19,894 bases of DNA from an uncultured Corynebacterium sp. Lineage in GTDB: Bacteria > Actinomycetota > Actinomycetes > Mycobacteriales > Mycobacteriaceae. Of the stretch, positions 1 through 6,988 are shown piece after piece. Each line of letters begins with the position of its first letter. The first letter of the stretch is position 1. The notes beneath the pieces are model-generated. The model ran no database searches. It was not told the DNA's origin and saw only the letters and a list, made by a program, of their open reading frames with translations. A program made the position numbers and the translations under genes. The stretch covers positions 1 through 19,894 of the forward strand of contig NZ_CALLDG010000147.1 of assembly GCF_937999985.1 (NCBI RefSeq), given 5' to 3'.

Positions 1-46
1 CGACGTCGAGGCCGATGATGATGTCGGGTGTTGTGGACGGTTCCAT
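1..46 (-). CDS. Start of a probable IS110-family transposase (cut by window edge)
   Basis: Only the first 15 codons lie in the window: MEPSTTPDIIIGLDV, read leftward from an ATG at 46. An AAGGAC Shine-Dalgarno-like sequence sits just upstream of the start. A short polar N-terminus followed by a beta strand ending in G-L-D-V is typical of IS110-family transposases, whose RuvC-like DEDD domain begins this way and where this Asp is the first catalytic residue. The same pattern occurs in other RNase H-fold proteins such as RuvC-like resolvases and sugar kinases, so the family call is an inference from very little sequence. A mobile element here would fit the foreign look of the block that follows. 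Confidence 0.45.
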   Translation of the reverse strand, partial: MEPSTTPDIIIGLDV

Positions 47-296
47 GATGGTGTCCTTCTGTTGCGGCTGGTCGCCGGTGTCTTGGATATCCGTTGCAGG
101 CACCCACGTTACGACGAGACCTCTGTTTGGTCCGTGGCCCTATTAGCTGTCAGCGGTTGTCCCCGGTGTCCGGTGGCAATATCCCCGGATTATGGAAATG
201 TTCACGCAGATAAGCCATACCGGGCACGGTGACCGCGCCCCGTGAGGGGGCACCATCGTGGTAACGGGGGAGGGGGTAATTTCAGTGAATTGAGCC

Positions 297-326
297 TTGC
301 GTAAGGCGATAAGCAATGCCTAACCT
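297..326 (+). promoter_or_regulatory. Candidate promoter of the ECF/siderophore-transport operon
   Basis: TTGCGT (297-302) and TAACCT (321-326) are separated by 18 bases, which fits a vegetative sigma factor promoter with a TANNNT -10 as often seen in corynebacteria. The -10 lies inside the DtxR-type box at 310-328, so a bound iron regulator would block RNA polymerase. The start of transcription would be near 333, leaving a leader of about 50 bases that contains the 345-360 palindrome. This was assigned by eye. Confidence 0.45.
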
Positions 327-328
327 AA
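310..328 (+). promoter_or_regulatory. DtxR-type iron box upstream of the first operon
   Basis: TAAGCAATGCCTAACCTAA matches the 19-bp DtxR consensus TWAGGTTAGSCTAACCTWA at 15 of 19 positions. The right half-site is perfect and the four mismatches are all in the left half. It overlaps the candidate -10, which is the usual position for iron-dependent repression. From the known DtxR mechanism I infer that the operon from 386 is switched on in low iron. Confidence 0.7.
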
Positions 329-344
329 TGCTGTTTTAGGTGGT

Positions 345-360
345 GTTCCCGATCGGGAAC
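345..360. promoter_or_regulatory. Perfect 16-bp palindrome in the operon leader
   Basis: GTTCCCGATCGGGAAC is an exact palindrome. It lies downstream of the candidate promoter and about 14 bases before the GAGG ribosome-binding sequence (374-377) of the S-component gene. It does not resemble a DtxR box. It could be an operator for a second dimeric regulator or a leader hairpin. No regulator gene is visible nearby. Confidence 0.45.
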
Positions 361-385
361 CGGCAACGGAAGCGAGGCGGCGACG

Positions 386-1027
386 ATGAACGGAAAACGT
401 GGATCGACCGGAGAGCCCCTCTCCGGAGAGGGAGTCGGGGACGCGGTGGCGTCGCAGACGGATGACGGGCGGTTGGTGCACGTCGCACCGGTCGCAGCGG
501 GTGGCCGACCATCCACCCGCGACATGCTCGTCGCCGCCGCGATCGGCGTTGCGGGGTCTCTCATCATCGTGCCCCTGACCTACCTGCAGGTGTTCGCCGG
601 CATCGCCCACGTTTATCTCGTCGCGGCGACGCTCGGGTTGTGGTTCCTGCAGTGCGTTGTTCCCCTCATCGTCGTCCGCAAGCTTGGCGCGAGCCTCATC
701 GCGTGCCTTGCCATGGGCGTCGTGTCCGCGGCGACCACCCCGTTCGGCGTCGCCGCAATCGGGGCGCTGATTATGGAAGGATTGCTCATCGAGCTTCCGT
801 TCATGGTCACCCTGTACCGGCGGTGGACGCGTCCCCAGTTCGTGGCCTCGGCGATGTTGTTCTCCGCGCTGATGGGAACGATGGCCCCGCGCGCAGTCGG
901 CGTCGACTCGCCGACCACGCCCATGACCCTGATCAGCTTCGCCGTAGCCTTGGCATCGAGCTTGGTGTTTTTGGTCCTGGGCTTTGCCGTCGCAAAGGGG
1001 CTTCGCAGCCGCGGGGTCACCCGGTGA
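386..1027 (+). CDS. ECF transporter S component, YkoE-like
   Basis: This 213-aa membrane protein has a ~45-residue polar N-terminus and then about six hydrophobic segments, beginning around residue 48 with the region after TRDMLVAAAIGV. The stretch GALIMEGLLIELPF in the middle is characteristic of the YkoE-like S components of energy-coupling-factor transporters, which capture the substrate. YkoE relatives are usually linked to thiamine or its pyrimidine precursor, but the DtxR box upstream and the metallophore-type genes downstream suggest a metal-related substrate here. The ATG is preceded by GAGG at 8 bases. Its stop overlaps the next start as GTGA, and that next gene supplies all remaining subunits of the transporter. 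Confidence 0.8.
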   Translation: MNGKRGSTGEPLSGEGVGDAVASQTDDGRLVHVAPVAAGGRPSTRDMLVAAAIGVAGSLIIVPLTYLQVFAGIAHVYLVAATLGLWFLQCVVPLIVVRKLGASLIACLAMGVVSAATTPFGVAAIGALIMEGLLIELPFMVTLYRRWTRPQFVASAMLFSALMGTMAPRAVGVDSPTTPMTLISFAVALASSLVFLVLGFAVAKGLRSRGVTR

Positions 1028-3336
1028 CCGGCGGAGCACCCGCGTGCGCCGGTGCGACACGCGGGACGGCCCCGTCCCGGTTACGGGTTAGGGGCGCGGG
1101 CGTGCGGCACGCCGATGGGCGATGGGCACCCGACATGGTGGATCTCTCCTTCGATTTCGGCACGATCAACGCCATCACGGGACCCGTGGGATGCGGAAAG
1201 ACGAGCCTGGCCCACCTCATCGCTGGACTGATCCCCTCGCACATCCCCATCGACCATGCCGGATTCGTGCACATCATCGATGCCGACGGCACCGAACGCC
1301 CCGTGGACGGGGACCGGGTCACCCTCGTTGGGCAAGACCCGGCGACGCAGGTGCTCACGCTCCGAGTCGTCGATGACGTGGCCATGGCCCTCGAGTTTTC
1401 CCTCGTGGAAGCCGGTATCGTCGCCAAGCGATCAGCCGAGGCTCTATCGGAGGTCGGGCTGTCAGAGCTCGCGGAGAAGGATCCGTGGGCTTTGTCGGGC
1501 GGGCAACGCCAGCGGATGGCCATCGCCGGTGCGGTGGCCAGGGCGCCGGAGGTCATGATCTTCGACGAGCCCGCGGCCCACGTCGACGAGGACGGTCGCC
1601 GGTCGCTGTTCGCCGCCATCCGTGATTTGCGGGCCCCGGGGCGCGTCATCCTGCTCATCGAGCACGACCTCCGCCCGTTCGACGGGTGGGTCGACACAGT
1701 GACAATCCTCGATGCGGACGGGAGCGTCGCCGCCCACGGAGCGCCGGATGGCATCGCGGTGAAGGGCATTGCGACGACGGCCGCGACCGCCGGAACGCCG
1801 GACGCCAGTACGCCGGGCACGGGGGCGCCGGACCGTCCCGATCCGGAATCAGAGGCGGATGCCGTTCCACTGCTGGCCTTGACCGGAACCCACGTGGCCC
1901 GAGGCGGGGAGAGGATCCTGAACGGGGCCGATCTGACACTGGAACGGGGCGAGATTCATGCCCTAGTCGGTGCCAACGGAGCCGGTAAGTCCACCTTGCT
2001 GGCGGTGCTGTCGGGCCAGATGAAGGCGGGAGCGGACCTCCGGATTGACGGCGCGTCCGCCCGGCGCGTCCCCGACGCCTTCGCGTCGTTGGCGTTCCAG
2101 AACCCCGAGCACCAGTTCACCCGCGCGACCGTCGCTGCGGAAATCGACTCCGCGCTGGCCGGCACGGACCCGCACGGACCACTCGGCACCGATGAGCTGC
2201 GGAAACTGCGGGAAGCCCTGTGCCCCCGGGCACTTGACCCCGTCTCGCCGTTCGTCCTGTCGGGCGGACAGAAAAGACGGTTGGGCATCTTCCTGGCGGT
2301 GGCAGCCAATCGCCGTTTGCTGCTTCTCGACGAGCCGTTGGCGCACCTGGATTCGCCGAGCTCGCGCATCGTACTGGATGCCCTAGCGGAATACGCCGGG
2401 GCCGGCGGAACCGTTGTGTTCACGTGCCACGACCGCCGTGCCGCGCGAACGTGGGCGGATCGGGCGAGCATCGTCGCCGAAGGGAAGGTCGCCTGGTCCG
2501 GTCCCGCAGCCGACGTGCCGGCTTCCCCTGAGTCGTCCCGGCGGGATCGCGCACTGCCCGCGGCCGGCGCACGGACGTCCTTGGACGAAAGCCCCTGGAC
2601 CAGTGGATCCGCCGCTCGCAGGCGCGCGGGGTTGAACGCCATCACGATTGTCGCGGCGGTGATGCTCGTCCTCGTCGCCGGGCTGCTCTCCGGCGGAGAC
2701 GCCGTTCTCGCTCTGACTGGGGTGGCGTTCCTCGCACTCGCTGCGATCGCGGAACGCGACGTTCGGGCGACGGCGGGGAAGGTCCTCCTCGTCCTGTTGA
2801 TCGGGGTGTTCTTCGGCCTGCTCGGGTGGCGCTCCGAGTTCTACGGCGGTGGGGATCCGGCGGAGGCTGTCCGCCACGGCATCCATCACGGACTGCTGCT
2901 GACGGCCGTGTTTGCGGGGACGGTCCTGGTCTCCGCGTGCATGCGCGTCGAGGAGCTTTTCGACGCCATGGTGCAACGCCTCCGGGTGCCCTACACATGG
3001 TGCACCATAGCGATTTCCGGGGTGAGCATCGCGGCGTTCCTGCGCAGCGAAATCCCCCATCTGACATGGGCGATTAGATTGCGCTCAATGCGACCGGGGC
3101 AGTCTTTCCGCTCCGGCTTCATCCGCGCGACGACGCCCGCGCGCATCGCCTTTCCCCTGTTCGTCAGCGCCGTGCGCTGCGCCGAAAAGCTGTCCCTGAC
3201 CCTGGCGATGCGCAACTTCGGCCGCCATCCGCGGCGCACCTTCCGCACCGATTACCCCTGGCGAGTGCGTGACGGGTTCGTGGCCGCAGCGTCCGCCGCG
3301 GCCTTCGTCGCCGCCCTGGTGTCCGCAGTGACTTGA
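1024..3336 (+). CDS. ECF transporter energizing module: ATPase-ATPase-T component fusion
   Basis: One 770-aa protein contains all three energizing parts of an ECF transporter. ATPase 1 has Walker A GPVGCGKTS (53-61), signature LSGGQ (157-161), Walker B IFDEP (D181/E182) and an IEHD switch. ATPase 2 has Walker A GANGAGKST (316-324), signature LSGGQKRR (412-419), Walker B LLLLDEP (D436/E437) and a TCHD switch. From about residue 535 a T component follows with several membrane helices and Arg-rich coupling segments (AIRLRSMRPG, AMRNFGRHPRR). In most systems these are two or three separate proteins. I chose GTG 1024, which overlaps the preceding stop as GTGA, because the first beta strand (LRVRGAGVRHADG) starts well before the in-frame ATG at 1135. 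The frame is open further upstream, but that is antisense or out-of-frame to the S gene. Confidence 0.85.
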   Translation: MTGGAPACAGATRGTAPSRLRVRGAGVRHADGRWAPDMVDLSFDFGTINAITGPVGCGKTSLAHLIAGLIPSHIPIDHAGFVHIIDADGTERPVDGDRVTLVGQDPATQVLTLRVVDDVAMALEFSLVEAGIVAKRSAEALSEVGLSELAEKDPWALSGGQRQRMAIAGAVARAPEVMIFDEPAAHVDEDGRRSLFAAIRDLRAPGRVILLIEHDLRPFDGWVDTVTILDADGSVAAHGAPDGIAVKGIATTAATAGTPDASTPGTGAPDRPDPESEADAVPLLALTGTHVARGGERILNGADLTLERGEIHALVGANGAGKSTLLAVLSGQMKAGADLRIDGASARRVPDAFASLAFQNPEHQFTRATVAAEIDSALAGTDPHGPLGTDELRKLREALCPRALDPVSPFVLSGGQKRRLGIFLAVAANRRLLLLDEPLAHLDSPSSRIVLDALAEYAGAGGTVVFTCHDRRAARTWADRASIVAEGKVAWSGPAADVPASPESSRRDRALPAAGARTSLDESPWTSGSAARRRAGLNAITIVAAVMLVLVAGLLSGGDAVLALTGVAFLALAAIAERDVRATAGKVLLVLLIGVFFGLLGWRSEFYGGGDPAEAVRHGIHHGLLLTAVFAGTVLVSACMRVEELFDAMVQRLRVPYTWCTIAISGVSIAAFLRSEIPHLTWAIRLRSMRPGQSFRSGFIRATTPARIAFPLFVSAVRCAEKLSLTLAMRNFGRHPRRTFRTDYPWRVRDGFVAAASAAAFVAALVSAVT

Positions 3337-3451
3337 CGGGCACCCGGAACCGGCGGGTCCCGGGCCCGCGAGCGTTTCCGAGCTTGTGCGGAGACGCGCC
3401 CCACCCAGTTTCGTCACCCTTTCAACCCTTCAGACACATCCGCCGGGTCAC

Positions 3452-3486
3452 GCCATGCGGCCCGGTCCGCCCGGCACCGGCATGGC
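3452..3486. repeat. Inverted repeat ahead of the adenylating-enzyme pseudogene
   Basis: GCCATGC (3452-3458) pairs with GCATGGC (3480-3486), and inner CGGT/ACCG can extend the stem. It lies in the 173-base gap between the ECF gene and the next start, the only sizeable gap in the operon. There is no T-run after it, so it is not a standard terminator. It may stabilise or divide the transcript. Confidence 0.3.
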
Positions 3487-3509
3487 GCCGACAACCGAAA
3501 GAGGTACCA

Positions 3510-4465
3510 ATGAACACGATCCGGACCATCAGCGACGTGCTTCGGGACAAGGCCGATGAGACGAAAAAGGGGATCACCTTCGTCGAGAATCGGCGGGACG
3601 TCTTCGTCCCGTATGGCCGGGTCCATGCGGAGGCGGTGGCAGGCCCGGTTGACGTCGACAGGGTGCGGACGCTCTCGGACATGATGCCCGGGGCCCCGAT
3701 CCTGGTCGACGAACGCAGTCACACGCTGCTCACCGGCGCAAACGGTGCCGTGGTCGTGGGCGAGGACCGGCTGCTCGACGTGTCCATCGTCAATGACGCT
3801 GCCGCGGAACCGGGTGCGGCGATGCCGGGTGATGCTGAATCGGACTTCTCTCAGGCGGGGGACGTGGATTCCGGGGATGGCTCCGGGGCGGTCCCCGCGT
3901 TCCCGGTGCGAGGTGGGACGGCCGGCGAAGCCCTTATCCAGTTTTCGTCCGGCTCCACGGGATCGCCAAAGGGCGTCATCGTAACCAACGAGTCCGTGCT
4001 GAACGGTCTGCGCGCGACGATCCCACGCCACGCACACCGGTACGAGAACAAGATGCTCACGTGGCTACCTTTGACCCACAACCTTTCGCTGATCGGCTTC
4101 CACGTCTACGCCCTTTTTCGTGGTTACGACCAGGTGTTGCTGCCGGTTTCCGAGGTGGTCGCCGATCCCCCGAGGTGGTTCGAGGCCGTGACCAGGCACC
4201 GGCCGAGACGACCGTCGTCCGGGCGACCGGCCCGGGTTCCTACAAAATGACCGCGGCGATTGCTGCCGCCACCGTTGTGGCGGTCGCGGGGAAGCCGGTC
4301 GCGCCGGGGTGCCGGGATCTCGTCGGCCACCCCCGGCTCCTCGAACCGGTCCTCGCCTTCGCCCGCGATGCGGGCATCCATATCGAGGTGCCGCATGACA
4401 ACCCGACCACGGGGCCGCTGCCGACAGCGGCCCACTGCGATACCAAAGGAAAGGGGAAACGATGA
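3510..4465 (+). pseudogene. Broken adenylate-forming enzyme (fatty acyl-AMP ligase/A-domain type)
   Basis: The ATG at 3510 follows an AAAGAGG ribosome-binding site, and the frame runs to a TGA at 4250 (246 aa). It contains the nucleotide-binding motif SSGSTGSPKGV (146-156) and then YENKMLTWLPLTHNLSLIG and WFEAVTRHR, as in fatty acyl-AMP ligases. These enzymes activate an acid with ATP and normally have about 550-600 residues. Three lesions are apparent. The segment expected after PYGRVHAEA (residues ~32-42) is absent, as if deleted in frame near 3635-3645. The frame shifts near 4195-4205, where the continuing sequence (TVVRATGPGSYKM) moves to the next frame. Most of the catalytic core is then missing, and the shifted frame ends with a C-terminal-like tail (GPLPTA then a Lys-rich end) at TGA 4463-4465, which overlaps the next ATG as ATGA. 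That coupling suggests the tail is the true end of the gene. The deletions are inferred from the family's usual layout. Confidence 0.65.
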
Positions 4466-5505
4466 CGGATCAAGCTGAACGAGGTGCGGCGATTGTCGTC
4501 CGCGACCTCACGAAGAGCTACCCGATTGCGGGCAAAGCGGGCACCCCGCCCGAAGGCGGGGCAGGTGCCCCGCCGGACGGCGGCCGCAAGGGAAAGCGCG
4601 GTGCCCGGATGCGCAAGCATGTGCTCGACGGCGTGAGTTTCACCGTGCCCACCGGGGCGATCGTGTCGTTCCTCGGCCACAACGGTGCAGGCAAGACCAC
4701 CCTCATCCGAATCCTGTCGACGCTCATCACCGCCGACTCCGGCGAGGTGAGCATCTTCTCGCGCGATGTGAAAGAGGACCCGGCGGGCGTGCGCGCTGAC
4801 ATTGCCACCACCGGCCAATTCGCGGCGATCGACGAGAACCTCACCGGCCGGGAGAACCTGGAGTTCTTCGGGCGGCTGCGCGGACTCGACCGCGCCGCCG
4901 CGGCCGCCCGCGCGACGGAACTGCTCGCGCAATTCTCGCTCGCGGACAGTGCCTCGACGCTGGCGTCGGCCTATTCGGGTGGCATGCGGCGCCGCCTCGA
5001 CATCGCCGCGTCGCTGTGCGTCGTGCCCAGGCTGCTGTTCCTCGACGAACCCACGACGGGGCTGGACCCGGTCAGCCGCGAAGAGCTGTGGGGCTTCATC
5101 CGGCAACTGCGGGACGACGGAATGACCCTGGTGCTGACCACCCAGTACCTGGAAGAGGCGGAGGCGCTGGCAGACCACGTCCATCTGCTCAAGGATCGCC
5201 GCATCGTCGCCAGCGGAACGCCGGAGGAATTGCGCCGCGACTTCGGGTCGCACGTGCTTCGCGTGTCCTTTGCCACCGCCGCCGAGGCGGAGGCGTTCGC
5301 CCGCTGCCTCGGGGGAACGTGCCTGGACGGCGCCCGCGTCGCGGGGAAGTCGGTGTCCCTCGACGTCGACCCCGGACCGCGGGTCCTCGAGGCGGTGGCG
5401 CAGGCGATGGAGGCCTCGGAAGCGTCGCCGGATTCGCTGAGCGTGTCGCCGCCCACCCTCAACGAGGTGTTCATATCGATGAACGCAGGGGGTGCGGCGC
5501 GATGA
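4462..5505 (+). CDS. DrrA-like ABC-2 transporter ATPase
   Basis: This 347-aa ATPase is of the daunorubicin-resistance (DrrA) type, which energises efflux of natural products through ABC-2 permeases. Walker A is GHNGAGKTT (72-80), the signature is YSGGMRRR (171-178), Walker B is LLFLDEP (D195/E196), and the C-terminal part contains the DrrA-like PTLNEVF. The Walker A lies later than usual because about 28 residues of Gly/Pro-rich sequence, including a tandem AGTPPEGG/AGAPPDGG repeat (26-41), are inserted between the first two beta strands. The ATG overlaps the preceding pseudogene's final stop (ATGA) and has AAAGGGGAAACG upstream. Its own stop overlaps the permease start at 5502. It presumably exports the compound once made by the operon, or has been recruited for another lipid-like substrate. 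Confidence 0.85.
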   Translation: MTDQAERGAAIVVRDLTKSYPIAGKAGTPPEGGAGAPPDGGRKGKRGARMRKHVLDGVSFTVPTGAIVSFLGHNGAGKTTLIRILSTLITADSGEVSIFSRDVKEDPAGVRADIATTGQFAAIDENLTGRENLEFFGRLRGLDRAAAAARATELLAQFSLADSASTLASAYSGGMRRRLDIAASLCVVPRLLFLDEPTTGLDPVSREELWGFIRQLRDDGMTLVLTTQYLEEAEALADHVHLLKDRRIVASGTPEELRRDFGSHVLRVSFATAAEAEAFARCLGGTCLDGARVAGKSVSLDVDPGPRVLEAVAQAMEASEASPDSLSVSPPTLNEVFISMNAGGAAR

Positions 5506-6254
5506 GTGCGACGTCGGTCGCGGCGTTTCTCCGTCGGGATCTGCTGCTGTTGCGACGCAACACCGCGTCGCTGATCTCCATGTTCGTAGTTCCGCCGCTC
5601 TTCCTGCTGTGCCTGTACGCGGTGTTTGGGTACTCGGCGGGGCAATCCGGCTTCGGGTACCTGCGTTTCGTGCTCGGCGGCTGCCTGTTCCAGGCGGCGA
5701 TGTTCACCGCCGCGGCGTCGGCGATGGCGGTGGGACAGGACGTCGAGTCCGGGCTCGTTGACCGCGTGCGCGTGTTGCCCGGGGCCACAGGCGGCTATGT
5801 CGCCGGCAGGCTCGCCACCGATGTGCTGCGGATGTCCGCGTCGATCGCGGCGCTGCTGGTCGTCGCGTGGTCCTGCGGCCTCGACATGGCTATCGGTGAC
5901 GTCGCGTGGACTGTCCTGTGGTCGCTGCTCGCCGCGGCGGTCCTGTCCCTGGTCACGGACGGGGTGATCCTGATGGTGCCCGCCCCGGTGTCGACGGCCT
6001 CATCGATCCAGGCGCTGGAAATGCTGCTGCTCATGTTCTCCACCGCGTTCATTCCGGCGACCGCTTTGGACGGCTCCCTTCGCGACGTCGTGCGCCACAT
6101 GCCTTTTTCGCCGGTGATCGAGGTGATTAGGGCGGCGTCCCCGGACGCCTTCCCGGATCGCGCCGGGGAAGAGGCCGCCCTGTGGCTCGGTGTCGCGGCG
6201 GTCGCCGGAATCGTCCTGTTCATCCGCCGGTTCACCTCGAGGAGCGAATCATGA
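5502..6254 (+). CDS. ABC-2 permease, DrrB-like, first subunit
   Basis: A 250-aa integral membrane protein with about six hydrophobic segments in the ABC-2 permease layout: an N-terminal cytoplasmic LRRDLLLLRRN region, a first helix with VVPPLFLLCLYAVFG, and the conserved loop GLVDRVRVLPG followed by VAGRLATDVLR, which contacts the ATPase. The segment MLLLMFSTAFIPATAL followed by MPFSPVIEVIRA is also typical of DrrB proteins. Normal length, no visible damage. The start overlaps the ATPase stop and the end overlaps the second permease (both ATGA), so the three products are likely made in matched amounts. Confidence 0.85.
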   Translation: MSATSVAAFLRRDLLLLRRNTASLISMFVVPPLFLLCLYAVFGYSAGQSGFGYLRFVLGGCLFQAAMFTAAASAMAVGQDVESGLVDRVRVLPGATGGYVAGRLATDVLRMSASIAALLVVAWSCGLDMAIGDVAWTVLWSLLAAAVLSLVTDGVILMVPAPVSTASSIQALEMLLLMFSTAFIPATALDGSLRDVVRHMPFSPVIEVIRAASPDAFPDRAGEEAALWLGVAAVAGIVLFIRRFTSRSES

Positions 6255-6988
6255 TCGGCCCCATCTTCGTGCATCTGCGGCGCATTGCCCACATTTGGCT
6301 GCGGCGCCCCGACTTCTGGTTCATGACGTTCATTGCTCCGCTCGTGTACCTGTTCATCGTCAACCGCATGTTCGGTGGCCTGGTCAGGCAGCTCACCGGA
6401 GAGTTCGAACTCCCGAACGCGGTCATCCTGGTCGTGACGGCGTGGGCGTTCATCCTGGCCATCACGGGATCGTCCACCGTGTTCGTTGAACGCAGCAATG
6501 GCCTCCACGAGCGGTTGATCACCATGCCGGCGCCGTACGCGGCCGTGCCGGCCGCACGGATCATCGCCGAGTTCATCCGGATCATGGCGATGACGGCCGT
6601 CGTCGTGGCGGTGGCCGCCTTGCTTTCCGACAGCCCCCCTGAGGCGTCCTGGTGGTGGAGGATCGCGATGACCGGCGCGATGGTTGCCGCGGCGGCCGCA
6701 TGCACCGGCACGTACATCGCGTTCTCCATCACCAGCCCCCAGGGCTCCGTGGCCCTCATCCCGTTAATCATCGTTGCGATGTTCGTCAACACGGTGCTCA
6801 TGCCCGCCGACCACTTCCGTCCTCTCCTGCGCGGAATCGCCGGGCACACCCCCGTATCCGCGGCCGGCGAGGCCGTCAACGGCACCGGGGCTGCGGGTCT
6901 GGTGGTCTGCGCGGCCTGGTTCTTAGGCATCGCCGTGCTCGCGGCGTGGGGCATCGCCGTGAAAACGAGGCCGGGGGAGTCTGCATGA
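6251..6988 (+). CDS. ABC-2 permease, DrrB/DrrC-like, second subunit
   Basis: A 245-aa membrane protein homologous in layout to the gene before it: N-terminal HLRRIAHIWLRRPDFWFMTF, a helix IAPLVYLFIVNRMFGG, and the coupling loop GLHERLITMPAPYAAVPAARIIAEFIR. Several hydrophobic segments follow, ending in a short basic tail. It should pair with the 5502 product to form a heterodimeric channel driven by the 4462 ATPase, as DrrB and DrrC do in mycobacteria. The ATG has GAGGAG about 8 bases upstream and overlaps the preceding stop, which excludes the longer open frame reaching back to 6182. No sign of decay. Confidence 0.85.
   Translation: MIGPIFVHLRRIAHIWLRRPDFWFMTFIAPLVYLFIVNRMFGGLVRQLTGEFELPNAVILVVTAWAFILAITGSSTVFVERSNGLHERLITMPAPYAAVPAARIIAEFIRIMAMTAVVVAVAALLSDSPPEASWWWRIAMTGAMVAAAAACTGTYIAFSITSPQGSVALIPLIIVAMFVNTVLMPADHFRPLLRGIAGHTPVSAAGEAVNGTGAAGLVVCAAWFLGIAVLAAWGIAVKTRPGESA

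Larger units (their letters stand above)
47..385. other. Intergenic region between transposase start and iron-regulated operon
   Basis: I find no convincing gene in these 339 bases. The first ~250 bases hold only the leader of the leftward gene and GC-rich sequence with a weak GCCCC/GGGGC hairpin at 237-251. The last ~90 bases hold the operon's control region: a TTGCGT/TAACCT promoter candidate, a DtxR-type box and a perfect palindrome, listed separately. No IS-end inverted repeat was recognised, but IS110 elements usually lack one. Confidence 0.6.

Noticed and set aside
237..251. GCCCC/GGGGC hairpin in the left intergenic region
   Set aside because: A five-pair stem in G-rich sequence without a T-run is expected by chance and supports neither a terminator nor an IS end.
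640..1023. Upstream extension of the ECF fusion gene frame
   Set aside because: This part lies inside the S-component gene in another frame and reads as Arg/His-rich noise; GTG 1024 with the GTGA overlap is a better start.
320..1060. Long minus-strand open frame opposite the ECF S gene
   Set aside because: Its translation is rich in R, H, Q and D with no fold-like pattern, as expected for antisense of a GC-rich membrane-protein gene; the plus strand is clearly coding.
4247..4465. Small independent gene starting at ATG 4247
   Set aside because: It overlaps the 4250 stop as ATGA, but the same frame is protein-like upstream of the ATG (TVVRATGPGSYK), so a frameshifted continuation of the adenylating enzyme explains it better.
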